From contig DATIJL010000007.1 of NCBI GenBank assembly GCA_035478595.1, forward strand, positions 1-57,661: a DNA stretch of 57,661 bases. Direction: 5' to 3'. Under the pieces are notes generated by a model that was not told the DNA's origin, searched no databases, and saw nothing but the letters and a program-made list of their open reading frames with translations. The stretch's first letter is position 1, and the number at the start of each line of letters is the position of its first letter. Source of the stretch: Candidatus Chromulinivoraceae bacterium. Lineage in GTDB: Bacteria; Patescibacteriota; Saccharimonadia; Saccharimonadales; Saccharimonadaceae. Below, piece by piece: positions 35,222-42,907 of this stretch. A program made the position numbers and the translations under genes.

Positions 35222-35592
35222 GGTGTCCACCCCGCGCTCACCATCACTATACTAATAAGCGGCAGAAGTGGTACGACGCCCCATACTACTAATAAAATAA
35301 CACCAAAAATAGCGTATACGACTAGTATCACGCTACCAATAAGGATCATCGTGAGACGAATCATGCCGCCAATCATGCGCGAGATTAACCTATCCGCAAA
35401 TGCCCTCATTTGTACGCCAAGCGCACCACGCACTTTGCCGGCGGATATTTGTCTATACGGTGAAAAAAGTGTTCGAAGTAGCAGGTCTATAGAAAAATAA
35501 TCGAAGGTACTCATGAGTTTATCGCGCAGCATTTGAGCGCGCATGCCCCAGCCTCGGCCATACCACCATCCCAAGATCCCAACAATAAACAT
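35218..35592 (-). CDS. Membrane protein co-transcribed with the Clp-like ATPase
   Basis: The 124-residue protein starts at MFIVGILGWWYGRG (TACAAT 6 nt before, leaderless), rather than 18 nt upstream. It has a short N-terminal hydrophobic segment, a basic central region (LRTLFSPYRQISAGKVRGALG) and two close C-terminal helices. Its TGA overlaps the ATG of the ATPase (ATGA), so the two proteins are made together and probably form one membrane complex. Not recognised as a named family. Confidence 0.65.
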   Translation of the reverse strand: MFIVGILGWWYGRGWGMRAQMLRDKLMSTFDYFSIDLLLRTLFSPYRQISAGKVRGALGVQMRAFADRLISRMIGGMIRLTMILIGSVILVVYAIFGVILLVVWGVVPLLPLISIVMVSAGWTP

Positions 35593-35637
35593 GCCTCTAT
35601 TGTAACGCACGCGTTACGGTTACGCTATAATAGACCT
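35593..35637. promoter_or_regulatory. Compact divergent promoter region (membrane protein / murT)
   Basis: Only 45 nt separate two divergent ATGs. Plus strand: TATAAT 6 nt before murT. Minus strand: TACAAT 6 nt before the membrane protein. Both transcripts would be leaderless. The near-palindrome GTAACGCACGCGTTAC lies between. Confidence 0.55.
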
Positions 35638-36909
35638 ATGGCAAAACCTTATATAGCATTACTCGGCAAGGCAGTTCGCAAGATTGCTCAGATGCGCGGC
35701 GGCGGCTCTGCGCTTCCAGGATTATTTGTCGAAAAGATCGATCCTTCCTTTATCAAGCGTACGCTCTCCGATCTACCTCAGGGTATTGTCGTAGTAAGCG
35801 GTACTAACGGTAAAACCACTACAACAAAAATGGTTGTAGAGCTTCTCCAGAGCCAAGGGCTGAAGGTCTTTACCAACCGGACGGGTAGTAACTTTACTCG
35901 AGGCGTTGCTGCTGCACTACTCGGTGATATAGATAACTATGGCAATCTTGACGCCGATATAGCGGTGCTCGAACTCGACGAAGCCCATGCCGTACATTTT
36001 GTAAAAACCATCGCACCTCGCTACAGCCTACTACTCAATGTCATGCGTGATCAGCTTGACCGTTTTGGAGAGATCGACGCCACCGCCAAGCTTTTGGCTT
36101 ATATCGCACTTGCTACCACTGACACGGTCGTTCTTAACCGTGAAGATCCACGTGTCGCTGCCATTGCTAAAGTCTTGAACGATCAAAAGGTTAGCTATTT
36201 TGGTCTAGCATCTACCCTTACGGCCCTATTTCCAAATGACGACGACATGCGCTCGGGCAGCAAAAAAGCAAATTCAACCTTAACGGCTGACGTTGTATTA
36301 AAAAGTCTAAAGGACCATACGGCAGAATTTCAATTGGGTGATCATGCCGTTTCTGCAACGCTAGAACTCTCCGGCGTCTATAATATCTACAATGCAGCCG
36401 CAGCCCTAGCACTTGTACGTACTATTGTAAAAAACGATTTAGATGAGACAAAACTTATTGACGCACTTTCCAAAGTAACGCCTGCTTTTGGCCGCGGCGA
36501 AACTATTACTATAGGTGGCCAACCACTCGAACTCGTATTAGTTAAAAACCCAAGTGGTTTTCGCTTGAGTCTTTCGTCATTCAAACCAGACGGTGTTGCA
36601 ACGATGATCGCCATCAATGATAATTACGCCGACGGTCGTGACATGTCATGGCTATGGGACGTCGATTTCGACAGTCTGCAACCAGGTGGAGTATTGGAGG
36701 TAAGCGGTGTTCGGGCTTACGATATGGCGCTGCGTTTACAATACGACGAGGTTGAGGTTTCGCATGTCTCGACTGATCTGGCCGAAGGTTTGCAACAGTT
36801 CATCACAGACGCGAGCACTGTACCTAAACGTATCTTTTGTACCTATACTGCTATGCTTAGTTTACGTCGAGAGTTGGCTAAAATGACTGACGTGGAGACA
36901 ATCTCATGA
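35638..36909 (+). CDS. murT: MurT subunit of lipid II isoglutaminyl synthase
   Basis: With GatD, MurT amidates the D-Glu of lipid II to D-iGln. This 423-residue Mur-ligase-like protein has the P-loop SGTNGKTTTTK (54-64), FTNRTGSNFTRGV, ELDEAHAV, NVMRDQLDRFGEID, YNIYNAAAAL, and the C-terminal MurT domain (VLVKNPSGFRLSL, then DGRDMSWLWDVDF). Known MurT proteins carry a Cys4 zinc ribbon in the central domain; here there is no CxxC at all and only one cysteine near the end, so the ribbon is missing. ATGA overlap with gatD; TATAAT 6 nt before the ATG. Confidence 0.9.
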   Translation: MAKPYIALLGKAVRKIAQMRGGGSALPGLFVEKIDPSFIKRTLSDLPQGIVVVSGTNGKTTTTKMVVELLQSQGLKVFTNRTGSNFTRGVAAALLGDIDNYGNLDADIAVLELDEAHAVHFVKTIAPRYSLLLNVMRDQLDRFGEIDATAKLLAYIALATTDTVVLNREDPRVAAIAKVLNDQKVSYFGLASTLTALFPNDDDMRSGSKKANSTLTADVVLKSLKDHTAEFQLGDHAVSATLELSGVYNIYNAAAALALVRTIVKNDLDETKLIDALSKVTPAFGRGETITIGGQPLELVLVKNPSGFRLSLSSFKPDGVATMIAINDNYADGRDMSWLWDVDFDSLQPGGVLEVSGVRAYDMALRLQYDEVEVSHVSTDLAEGLQQFITDASTVPKRIFCTYTAMLSLRRELAKMTDVETIS

Positions 36910-37625
36910 ACAAGGAACTTACCGTTTTACAACTATACCCACGAGACATGAATATCTATGGCGATTGGGGTAATGCCCTTGTTTTAAAGCGTCGACTAGA
37001 GTGGCATGGATACACACCGAAACTACTCGAGTATAATCCTGGCGATATTTTTCCTACTGATATAGATATCATCGTGGGAGGCGGCGGTCAGGACTCAGGA
37101 CAGGATACCGTTCAGCAAGACCTTCTTGCAATTGGTACACGACTCCACGATCTTGCAGACGATGGCACGCCCATGCTTATGATCTGCGGACTCTATCAAC
37201 TATTCGGTAAATTCTTTAAAACTCAGGACGGCCATACAATTGAAGGTATTGGTATGTTAGACATTGAAACACATGCCGGCCCTGAGCGACTGATTGGCAA
37301 TATTGTCACAAAGAGCGAACTATTTGATGAGATTGTTGGCTACGAGAACCACAGTGGCCAAACTTTCCTTGGCAAGGACGTACAGCCACTTGGTAAAGTT
37401 ATAAAAGGCGCCGGCAACAATGGTCAGGACGACACTGAGGGGGCTCGCTATCATAATGTGCTCGCCAGCTATCTACATGGTTCACTTTTACCAAAAAACC
37501 CTGCCATTGCCGACTTTTTAATTGAACAAGCGGCTATAAAAAAATACGGCGACTTTACGCCGACTGTTATTGAAGATCGTTTTGCAGCACTTGCCCGTGA
37601 AGTAGCCCTAAAGCGACCACGCTAA
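36906..37625 (+). CDS. gatD: GatD glutaminase subunit of lipid II isoglutaminyl synthase
   Basis: This class I glutamine amidotransferase of the CobB/CobQ type provides ammonia to MurT. It has 239 residues with the nucleophile Cys94 in MLMICGLYQLFG, YENHSGQTFLG, and the catalytic His191 in SYLHGSLLPKNP. The gene overlaps murT by 4 nt (ATGA). The presence of the pair indicates amidated peptidoglycan stems, a trait shared with actinobacterial and firmicute hosts. Confidence 0.93.
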   Translation: MNKELTVLQLYPRDMNIYGDWGNALVLKRRLEWHGYTPKLLEYNPGDIFPTDIDIIVGGGGQDSGQDTVQQDLLAIGTRLHDLADDGTPMLMICGLYQLFGKFFKTQDGHTIEGIGMLDIETHAGPERLIGNIVTKSELFDEIVGYENHSGQTFLGKDVQPLGKVIKGAGNNGQDDTEGARYHNVLASYLHGSLLPKNPAIADFLIEQAAIKKYGDFTPTVIEDRFAALAREVALKRPR

Positions 37626-37638
37626 TCCAAGATAATCA

Positions 37639-37715
37639 TGGTCGGGGTGAGAGGATTTGAACCTCCGGCCTCACCGTCCCGAACGGTGCGCGCTACCGAG
37701 CTGCGCCACACCCCG
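37639..37715 (-). tRNA. tRNA-Pro (anticodon CGG)
   Basis: Minus strand: acceptor CGGGGTG/CACCCCG, anticodon stem CACCG/CGGTG with loop TTCGGGA, T-loop TTCAAAT, encoded CCA. Confidence 0.95.
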
Positions 37716-37727
37716 ACATATCACCCA

Positions 37728-38192
37728 CTATACACCTTGAAGCTTTTTGATATCAGCGATGACTTGCTCACCATGCCCCAGAGGAGTAACGCGTCCATAC
37801 ACCTTTACAACTTCCCCATTCGGGTTAATGATAAATGTCTTACGCAGGACACCTTCTTGACCAAACATCTTTTTACCCCAGGCGCCATAAAGGTCCATGA
37901 CAGTATGATCCGGATCTGTTAACAGCGTAAAATTAAGCGAATGTTTTGCTTTGAATTTTTCGTGGCTACTTGCATCATCACGACTAATACCCACAACTTC
38001 TGCGCCAAGCGCTGCAATATCATCGCGAGCATCACGCAAACTACATGCTTCGGTTGTACACCCTGGCGTCTCATCCTTAGGGTAAAAATATAGAACAAGC
38101 CACTTCCCCTTGTAGTCGGATAGCGAGCGTGCAACACCTTCGCTATCTGTTAAAGAGAAGTCTGATGCTGCATAGGGAAGATCGTTTGTCAT
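37728..38192 (-). CDS. bcp: Thiol peroxidase of the Bcp/PrxQ type
   Basis: This 154-residue thioredoxin-fold peroxiredoxin has the peroxidatic Cys45 and the resolving Cys50 in PGCTTEAC, five residues apart as in atypical 2-Cys PrxQ. Other blocks: WLVLYFYPKDETPGC, GISRDDASSHEKFKAKHSLNFTLLTDP and RKTFIINPNG. It reduces hydrogen and organic peroxides in the cytosol with thioredoxin. TATACT lies 6 nt before the ATG. Confidence 0.93.
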   Translation of the reverse strand: MTNDLPYAASDFSLTDSEGVARSLSDYKGKWLVLYFYPKDETPGCTTEACSLRDARDDIAALGAEVVGISRDDASSHEKFKAKHSLNFTLLTDPDHTVMDLYGAWGKKMFGQEGVLRKTFIINPNGEVVKVYGRVTPLGHGEQVIADIKKLQGV

Positions 38193-38281
38193 ACATTTAG
38201 TATACTATTTTTCTATATAGTGTACACAAAGTACATATTTATTCAGCAAAAACAAAGGCCGTATTGTTACAGTTTAGAAGA

Positions 38282-39352
38282 ATGAAGGATACAGCTACCA
38301 CACCCAAGGCAACTAGCTCCCGCATTCTTGCGCTCGACTATCTTCGCGGGTTTTTCATCATCATTATTATCAGCGATCATCTATGGCGATGGCCTAATTT
38401 ATTTGAGCTACTGAGCGGTCGAGGTGAACTATGGTCGTCTGCAGCTGAAGGATTTGTTATTATTTCCGGTCTTTTAGTGGGCTATATTCGCGGCTATAAA
38501 AACCGCAATCAACCGCTACTTACGGTTAGCAAAAAACTTGTCGCCCGAGGTGTCATGTTATACGTTTGGATGATCATTACGACACTCCTCCTCGTTTCCG
38601 CCTCCTGGCTTCTTGACTTCGAAGGCAGTATGGCATACGTCCCGATCCCCGAAAATCATTGGAGTGAGCTTGTTCTTAGCGTCCTACGACTCGACTACGT
38701 TCACACACTCACTCACTTCCTCTATCTGTATGCGATATTTCTTGTCATATCTCCACTTGCTATATGGTTGCTCCGCAAGGGCAAATACTGGATTGTAGCG
38801 CTGGCTTCCATGGTGGTTTGGGGGATTGGAACTCGAAGTGGTATCGAATGGATGCAGTGGCAAATCCTCTTCTTCATACCAGCCGCAGGGGGTTTCTACT
38901 TTGAGCCCCTTATAAAATACTATCGTACGTTATCGAAAAAGCTTCGTTATATGCTTCGTTTTAGCCTTATCAGCATCACACTATTAACTGTTATCTTGGC
39001 CGAGCTTAAAGTATTGTCGCAGGTTCCAGGCACCTACCAAAGCATTTTATTCGGTCGAGAGCCCATTACACTTGCTACCGTTGCCATATCATTTTTGTGG
39101 TTTTTAGGCCTACTCAGTCTGTTTCAATACGTATTGCCATTCCTTAAAAAATGGTTTGGCTGGTTACTACTAACCCTTGGCGAGCGTTCCCTCACTGCGT
39201 ACATTCTTCATATCGTGCCGCTTGTTCTCTGTGCATTGTTATTTAAAGCCACGACAAATATTTTCGTAAACACGCTACTGTCACTCTTGTGTATTCTCTT
39301 CACCTGGGGATTACTAAAAATCCCTTACATTAACAAAGTTATTCCGCGCTAA
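38282..39352 (+). CDS. OpgC/acyltransferase-3-like membrane protein
   Basis: This 356-residue protein has about ten membrane helices. It opens with RILALDYLRGFFIIIIISDHLWRW, matching the R-x-x-x-LDxLRG...DH start of OpgC and related membrane acyltransferases. The last helices include GERSLTAYILHIVP, another family feature. It likely transfers acyl groups to an extracytoplasmic glycan; the acceptor is unknown. The start at 38282 is favoured over 38264. Tail-to-tail with the GT-C gene, overlapping 14 nt. Confidence 0.72.
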   Translation: MKDTATTPKATSSRILALDYLRGFFIIIIISDHLWRWPNLFELLSGRGELWSSAAEGFVIISGLLVGYIRGYKNRNQPLLTVSKKLVARGVMLYVWMIITTLLLVSASWLLDFEGSMAYVPIPENHWSELVLSVLRLDYVHTLTHFLYLYAIFLVISPLAIWLLRKGKYWIVALASMVVWGIGTRSGIEWMQWQILFFIPAAGGFYFEPLIKYYRTLSKKLRYMLRFSLISITLLTVILAELKVLSQVPGTYQSILFGREPITLATVAISFLWFLGLLSLFQYVLPFLKKWFGWLLLTLGERSLTAYILHIVPLVLCALLFKATTNIFVNTLLSLLCILFTWGLLKIPYINKVIPR

Positions 39353-40841
39353 ACGTATCGACATTCAGTGGTCCGTAGGACTCGTGATTCGTCTGCAGCA
39401 AGTTAGTCGGCATAGTCAGTTCTGCTTTGTCGTAATAGACGTAGACGAGCTTATGACTATTAGCCAGTTCTTTAGACGGATGCTCTATCTTTAGTGGACT
39501 GTCAGAGAGTGGCGTATAACCACCTTTTAGAACGGCATCCTGACTGTAAAAGCGCACTTCGCAATTTGGCATGTAGTACGAAAGCTCGATAGCAACATAC
39601 GGATCAGCTGCAAGAACAGTAGCGTCCTGGCTACAATCGATCGTTGCAACGGCTTGTTTAATGGCAGGTTTCTGGAGCCGTTGATAGTTATAGTTACCGA
39701 CATCAGCAAGATGCCCCACACCAAGGAGTAAGACGATGTAGAGTGCACCGACTGCGAGTAGGGTACGAGGCGAAGCCTTTCTTGTTACATATGTCACCGT
39801 CACTCCAATGAATAACAATACGCCAATTATAACGTGTGAGATATATCGTTCTACATACATGGGCTTTAAGAGTGAAACAAGTGCGATTAGAACGATCGGC
39901 ACGAGCGTATAAAGTACAAGAAGCCAAAGATATACTCGTTCTCTTTTAGTAGCCAGTCTAAATGCTCGTACGGCAAAAATACCGCATGTCATAAGTACGA
40001 ATAGCATAACAATCGAGGTGAATCCATCCAGTTGCCATGTTGGGCGATAGATAAAGGCAAAAGAAACAATACCACTGAGATTATCGATAGTCATTGGCTG
40101 GGAAATTGCCGCCAATGCCCCATTAGTAATTTGCTGTATAAATTCCGGAACCCACGGCAAAAATAACAGTACGCTCCCGACAAATGCAACAAACCATGGC
40201 GTCTTGATTATTGGCTTCTTTTCTTTGTAGGCCTTCCAAGCAAGCCAGGTAAAATGAGCGAGCCACAGAAGCACCGTGTAGTATAGTGTGTAAACACCAA
40301 TCGCCACAAGAAGAGCGTACAGAGCGTATAACTTCCATTGATGGTTTTTAGACCGAACCTCAATCGCCGATACTAAAACATAGGTAGCTGCGATGCCGAT
40401 AAACGAAGCGACTGCGTACATCCTAATTTCAAAACCGTATCGCAACAAAAGTGGTGAAAGTGCTGCAAACGGCAACGCCATGAGTGCCGCTCTAACGCCG
40501 AAGAGGCGTTTTATTAACAATCCACCAAATAGCACCGCGCCACCCATCGCAAGAACGCTCAAACTACGAAGCGCTAACTCACCCCAACCGAATACACTTG
40601 CCCAACCCTTTAGTAATAAATAGTAAAAAGGAGGGTGAGTATCCATTGCTGTCAAATGAATAAGGTTTATGACCGGCTGCTTAGCAAGCATTATCGAGTA
40701 GGCTTCATCGAACCATACGCTTTGCTGCAAACCAACAATAAGACTTATGAGCATAGCGCCCACTACAATAGTAAGTAGGACCGCCACAAAATGTCGTTCT
40801 AGTTTACGAGATCTGAAACGATCTACCATCGTTTGTATCAT
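39339..40841 (-). CDS. GT-C family glycosyltransferase (PMT/ArnT-like)
   Basis: This 500-residue protein has ~11 membrane helices. Between helices 1 and 2 the extracytoplasmic loop has QQSVWFDEAYSIMLAKQP, with the conserved D-E of lipid-linked sugar transferases, then AMDTHPPFYYLLLKGW. The C-terminal ~110 residues form an extracytoplasmic domain. Probably moves a sugar from polyprenyl phosphate to a wall or protein acceptor. Its convergent neighbour may modify the same glycan. Confidence 0.82.
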   Translation of the reverse strand: MIQTMVDRFRSRKLERHFVAVLLTIVVGAMLISLIVGLQQSVWFDEAYSIMLAKQPVINLIHLTAMDTHPPFYYLLLKGWASVFGWGELALRSLSVLAMGGAVLFGGLLIKRLFGVRAALMALPFAALSPLLLRYGFEIRMYAVASFIGIAATYVLVSAIEVRSKNHQWKLYALYALLVAIGVYTLYYTVLLWLAHFTWLAWKAYKEKKPIIKTPWFVAFVGSVLLFLPWVPEFIQQITNGALAAISQPMTIDNLSGIVSFAFIYRPTWQLDGFTSIVMLFVLMTCGIFAVRAFRLATKRERVYLWLLVLYTLVPIVLIALVSLLKPMYVERYISHVIIGVLLFIGVTVTYVTRKASPRTLLAVGALYIVLLLGVGHLADVGNYNYQRLQKPAIKQAVATIDCSQDATVLAADPYVAIELSYYMPNCEVRFYSQDAVLKGGYTPLSDSPLKIEHPSKELANSHKLVYVYYDKAELTMPTNLLQTNHESYGPLNVDTFSAE

Positions 40842-40941
40842 ATAAGTATCGTACCGTTTTTAGAGAAAAAATACTACCTCCTTCCATAAACCTCTAGAAA
40901 TTTACCTTGCTATAGGGTATAATTTCTCAAGTAACACCTAT

Positions 40942-41017
40942 CGGGGTGTGGCGCAGTTGGTAGCGCGCGCGGTTTGGGACCGTGAGGCCGAAGGTTCGAG
41001 TCCTTTCACCCCGACCA
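40942..41017 (+). tRNA. tRNA-Pro (anticodon TGG)
   Basis: Acceptor CGGGGTG/CACCCCG, anticodon stem CGCGG/CCGTG around TTTGGGA, T-loop TTCGAGT, encoded CCA. TATAAT lies about 20 nt upstream. Confidence 0.95.
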
Positions 41018-41029
41018 AGAATTTATTCA

Positions 41030-41061
41030 ATACAGTATGCCTTGCCGCATACTGTATTTTT
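41030..41061 (+). terminator. Terminator after tRNA-Pro
   Basis: Stem ATACAGTATGC/GCATACTGTAT with loop CTTGCC and a following T run. Confidence 0.85.
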
Positions 41062-41110
41062 TATGTATGATACATTGCGTAACCATAAATAGTATGTTAA
41101 AGTATTATTT

Positions 41111-41206
41111 ATGATAGCTGTCAACATCGGTCACAATTCTCTGACCCTCGCGTCGCGAGGTTATGTTGCTAGTACTTTCTCTTTCTTTGGTTTTTTTGCT
41201 GCCTAG
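41111..41206 (+). CDS. Phe-rich leader peptide ahead of the PheRS gene
   Basis: A 31-codon frame starting ATG ATA GCT and ending TAG. Residues 22-31 read TFSFFGFFAA: five of seven consecutive residues (F23, F25, F26, F28, F29) are Phe. A hairpin with a T-run begins inside the last Phe codon. The architecture is that of an amino-acid leader peptide controlling transcription by attenuation, as in E. coli pheM upstream of pheST; the sequence itself is unrelated to PheM as I recall it. The synthetase gene follows 68 nt after the stop. Translation of this frame is inferred; there is no clear SD, and TATTAT lies only 2 nt and TATGTT 12 nt upstream of its ATG. Confidence 0.65.
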   Translation: MIAVNIGHNSLTLASRGYVASTFSFFGFFAA

Positions 41207-41220
41207 CAGCAATATTTTTC
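41196..41220 (+). promoter_or_regulatory. Attenuator hairpin overlapping the end of the leader peptide
   Basis: TTGCTGC (41196-41202), loop CTA, GCAGCAA (41206-41212), then TATTTTTC. The 5' arm overlaps the last Phe codon and the stop codon lies in the loop. A partial alternative partner of the 3' arm (TTGCT at 41165-41169) and a separate hairpin CCTCG/CGAGG (41146-41160) lie upstream. Confidence 0.6.
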
Positions 41221-41274
41221 TACACACCATTTCCAGATAACTATTATTACTCCAAGAAGAGAAAGATCTCTATT

Positions 41275-42405
41275 ATGAAAATGTACATCCAGCCTATCGG
41301 CGACGAGGCCCTAAAAACCTACCTGGCTATTCCTGACCTGACGAAATCACAAAGCCCGCATGCCATAAAAATGGTATACGAAAAGATCCTCGCTTATATT
41401 CATTCGACCCATCCACAAAGCGACGTTCAGGTGCATCGCAAGGATCCGATTGTATCCGCTAAAGATAACTACGATGCTCTACTTATCTCAAAAGATAATA
41501 TGAGCCGCTCATCAACATATACGCATTACATCGACAGAACGCACGTCCTCCGTACTCACACAAGCGCCCATTTACCCGGTATATTACGTGATCTGGCCAG
41601 TCGCAATGATTGGGATGACATCGTCATTCTCCTTCCTGGCCTCGCCTATCGCCGTGACGTCTCAGACAAGAAGCATGTCAGTGAAGTCCATATGCTTGAA
41701 ATGTGGCGCGTTGTTAAGAACGACGCGCGCGTACCTATTACGAAAAACGACCTACTTGCTGTCGTTAAGGGCATTGGAGCAACTGCAGCTCCCGGCTGGC
41801 ATCTACGAATCGAAGACTCTCCACATCCTTATACGAATCAGGGCATAGAAGTAAACGCAGTTGATGGAGATCGCGATATTGAGATACTTGAGTGTGGCCT
41901 TATTAAGGACGCTATCCTAGCAAACGCCGGCTTGGACCCTAAGATCCACTCCGGCTGGGCCCTTGGCATGGGACTTGATCGACTAGTTATGACTTTAAAA
42001 GACATCCCCGACGTTCGCTATCTTCGTTCAAACAATCTTCGAATCTCTGAACAAATGACTAATCTTGACCCGTACATAGAGATCTCTAATCAGCCTGCCA
42101 TAAGGCGCGACATGTCCTATAGCGTACCGCAAAACTACGTAGAAGAAGATATTAGCGCAGGTATTCGAGAGGCTTTAAAAGATAAGATAGATACGCTCGA
42201 AGAGGTAGAAATACTAAACGAAGCACCATATAACTCGCTTCCGCCTATTGTCCGCGAGCGGCTCGGTTGTCAACCTGATCAGAAAAATGTATTAGTACGC
42301 GTTACACTTCGACACCTTGAGCGAAGCATAACAAACATGGAGGCGAACGAAATCTACGAACAAATCTATAGAAGTGTTAACAAGGGTAATGCTGGCTATC
42401 TTTAG
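41275..42405 (+). CDS. Single-chain phenylalanyl-tRNA synthetase-like enzyme with FDX-ACB tail
   Basis: This 376-residue class II synthetase has motif 2 region HTSAHLPGILR, PGLAYRRDVSDKKHVSEVHMLEMWRV, the pocket block HPYTNQGIEV, and motif 3 GWALGMGLDRLVMTLKDIPDVRYLRSN, which is the PheRS alpha motif. From ~285 a ferredoxin-like anticodon-binding domain follows (RRDMSYSVP, KNVLVRVTLRHLERS). Bacterial PheRS is normally PheS plus a large PheT; a PheS-like core fused to FDX-ACB is the mitochondrial arrangement. The HQ-EG of motif 2 reads HMLEMW. No pheT is adjacent. The Phe-rich leader supports Phe specificity. Whether a second PheRS exists elsewhere is unknown. Confidence 0.8.
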   Translation: MKMYIQPIGDEALKTYLAIPDLTKSQSPHAIKMVYEKILAYIHSTHPQSDVQVHRKDPIVSAKDNYDALLISKDNMSRSSTYTHYIDRTHVLRTHTSAHLPGILRDLASRNDWDDIVILLPGLAYRRDVSDKKHVSEVHMLEMWRVVKNDARVPITKNDLLAVVKGIGATAAPGWHLRIEDSPHPYTNQGIEVNAVDGDRDIEILECGLIKDAILANAGLDPKIHSGWALGMGLDRLVMTLKDIPDVRYLRSNNLRISEQMTNLDPYIEISNQPAIRRDMSYSVPQNYVEEDISAGIREALKDKIDTLEEVEILNEAPYNSLPPIVRERLGCQPDQKNVLVRVTLRHLERSITNMEANEIYEQIYRSVNKGNAGYL

Positions 42406-42410
42406 AGACG

Positions 42411-42896
42411 CTACTGGTCATCTTTACCAAATGTCTGTTCAATATAACCACTTCGGCCATGTGCCCAGTGGTCAATCACCTTCCCGTAGCGTCGATCATT
42501 CACTCCAGCTTGTTCTTTCGTGATCAGAGCGTACTGGTCAATCTCTGTCACCTGCAAGGTTATACCATTCAGCATTGCTTTTGTGAGAGGAGCTTTAAAA
42601 ATAAATTGGTAGGTATCGGCAAAATCGCTTTTTCGGTTCACCACCGCCACAAACTCTACTTTTGACTCACTTATTTCAATTCCGACTTCTTCAAACGTTT
42701 CGCGAAGCGCGGCTTGCTTGGGTGTTTCACCTGCGTCAACGATACCACCAGGGAATGTCCAATATGGCTTGTAGTTAGCCTTTACAACAAGCACCTGGCC
42801 AATTGAGTTTTCTAGTATGAGGGTTGCGCTAGAAACGCGCGAGTGCTGCGCTTCTAGCCAATGTTTTTTTGAAAGTTTTTTCCCAAACAGCTTCAT
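42411..42896 (-). CDS. Nudix hydrolase
   Basis: This 161-residue protein has a complete Nudix box, GGIVDAGETPKQAALRETFEEVG, preceded by TLILENSIGQVLVVKANYKPYW. It probably hydrolyses a nucleoside diphosphate derivative. It begins 11 nt after the rny stop with the SD AGGTGG and is likely co-transcribed with it, which hints at an RNA-related role without proving it. Confidence 0.85.
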   Translation of the reverse strand: MKLFGKKLSKKHWLEAQHSRVSSATLILENSIGQVLVVKANYKPYWTFPGGIVDAGETPKQAALRETFEEVGIEISESKVEFVAVVNRKSDFADTYQFIFKAPLTKAMLNGITLQVTEIDQYALITKEQAGVNDRRYGKVIDHWAHGRSGYIEQTFGKDDQ

Positions 42897-42907
42897 GGAT
42901 GTGCCAC

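Noticed and set aside
41101-41274. T-box riboswitch ahead of the PheRS gene
   Set aside because: The AGGGTGGNACCGCG T-box core is absent; the Phe-rich frame explains the region better.
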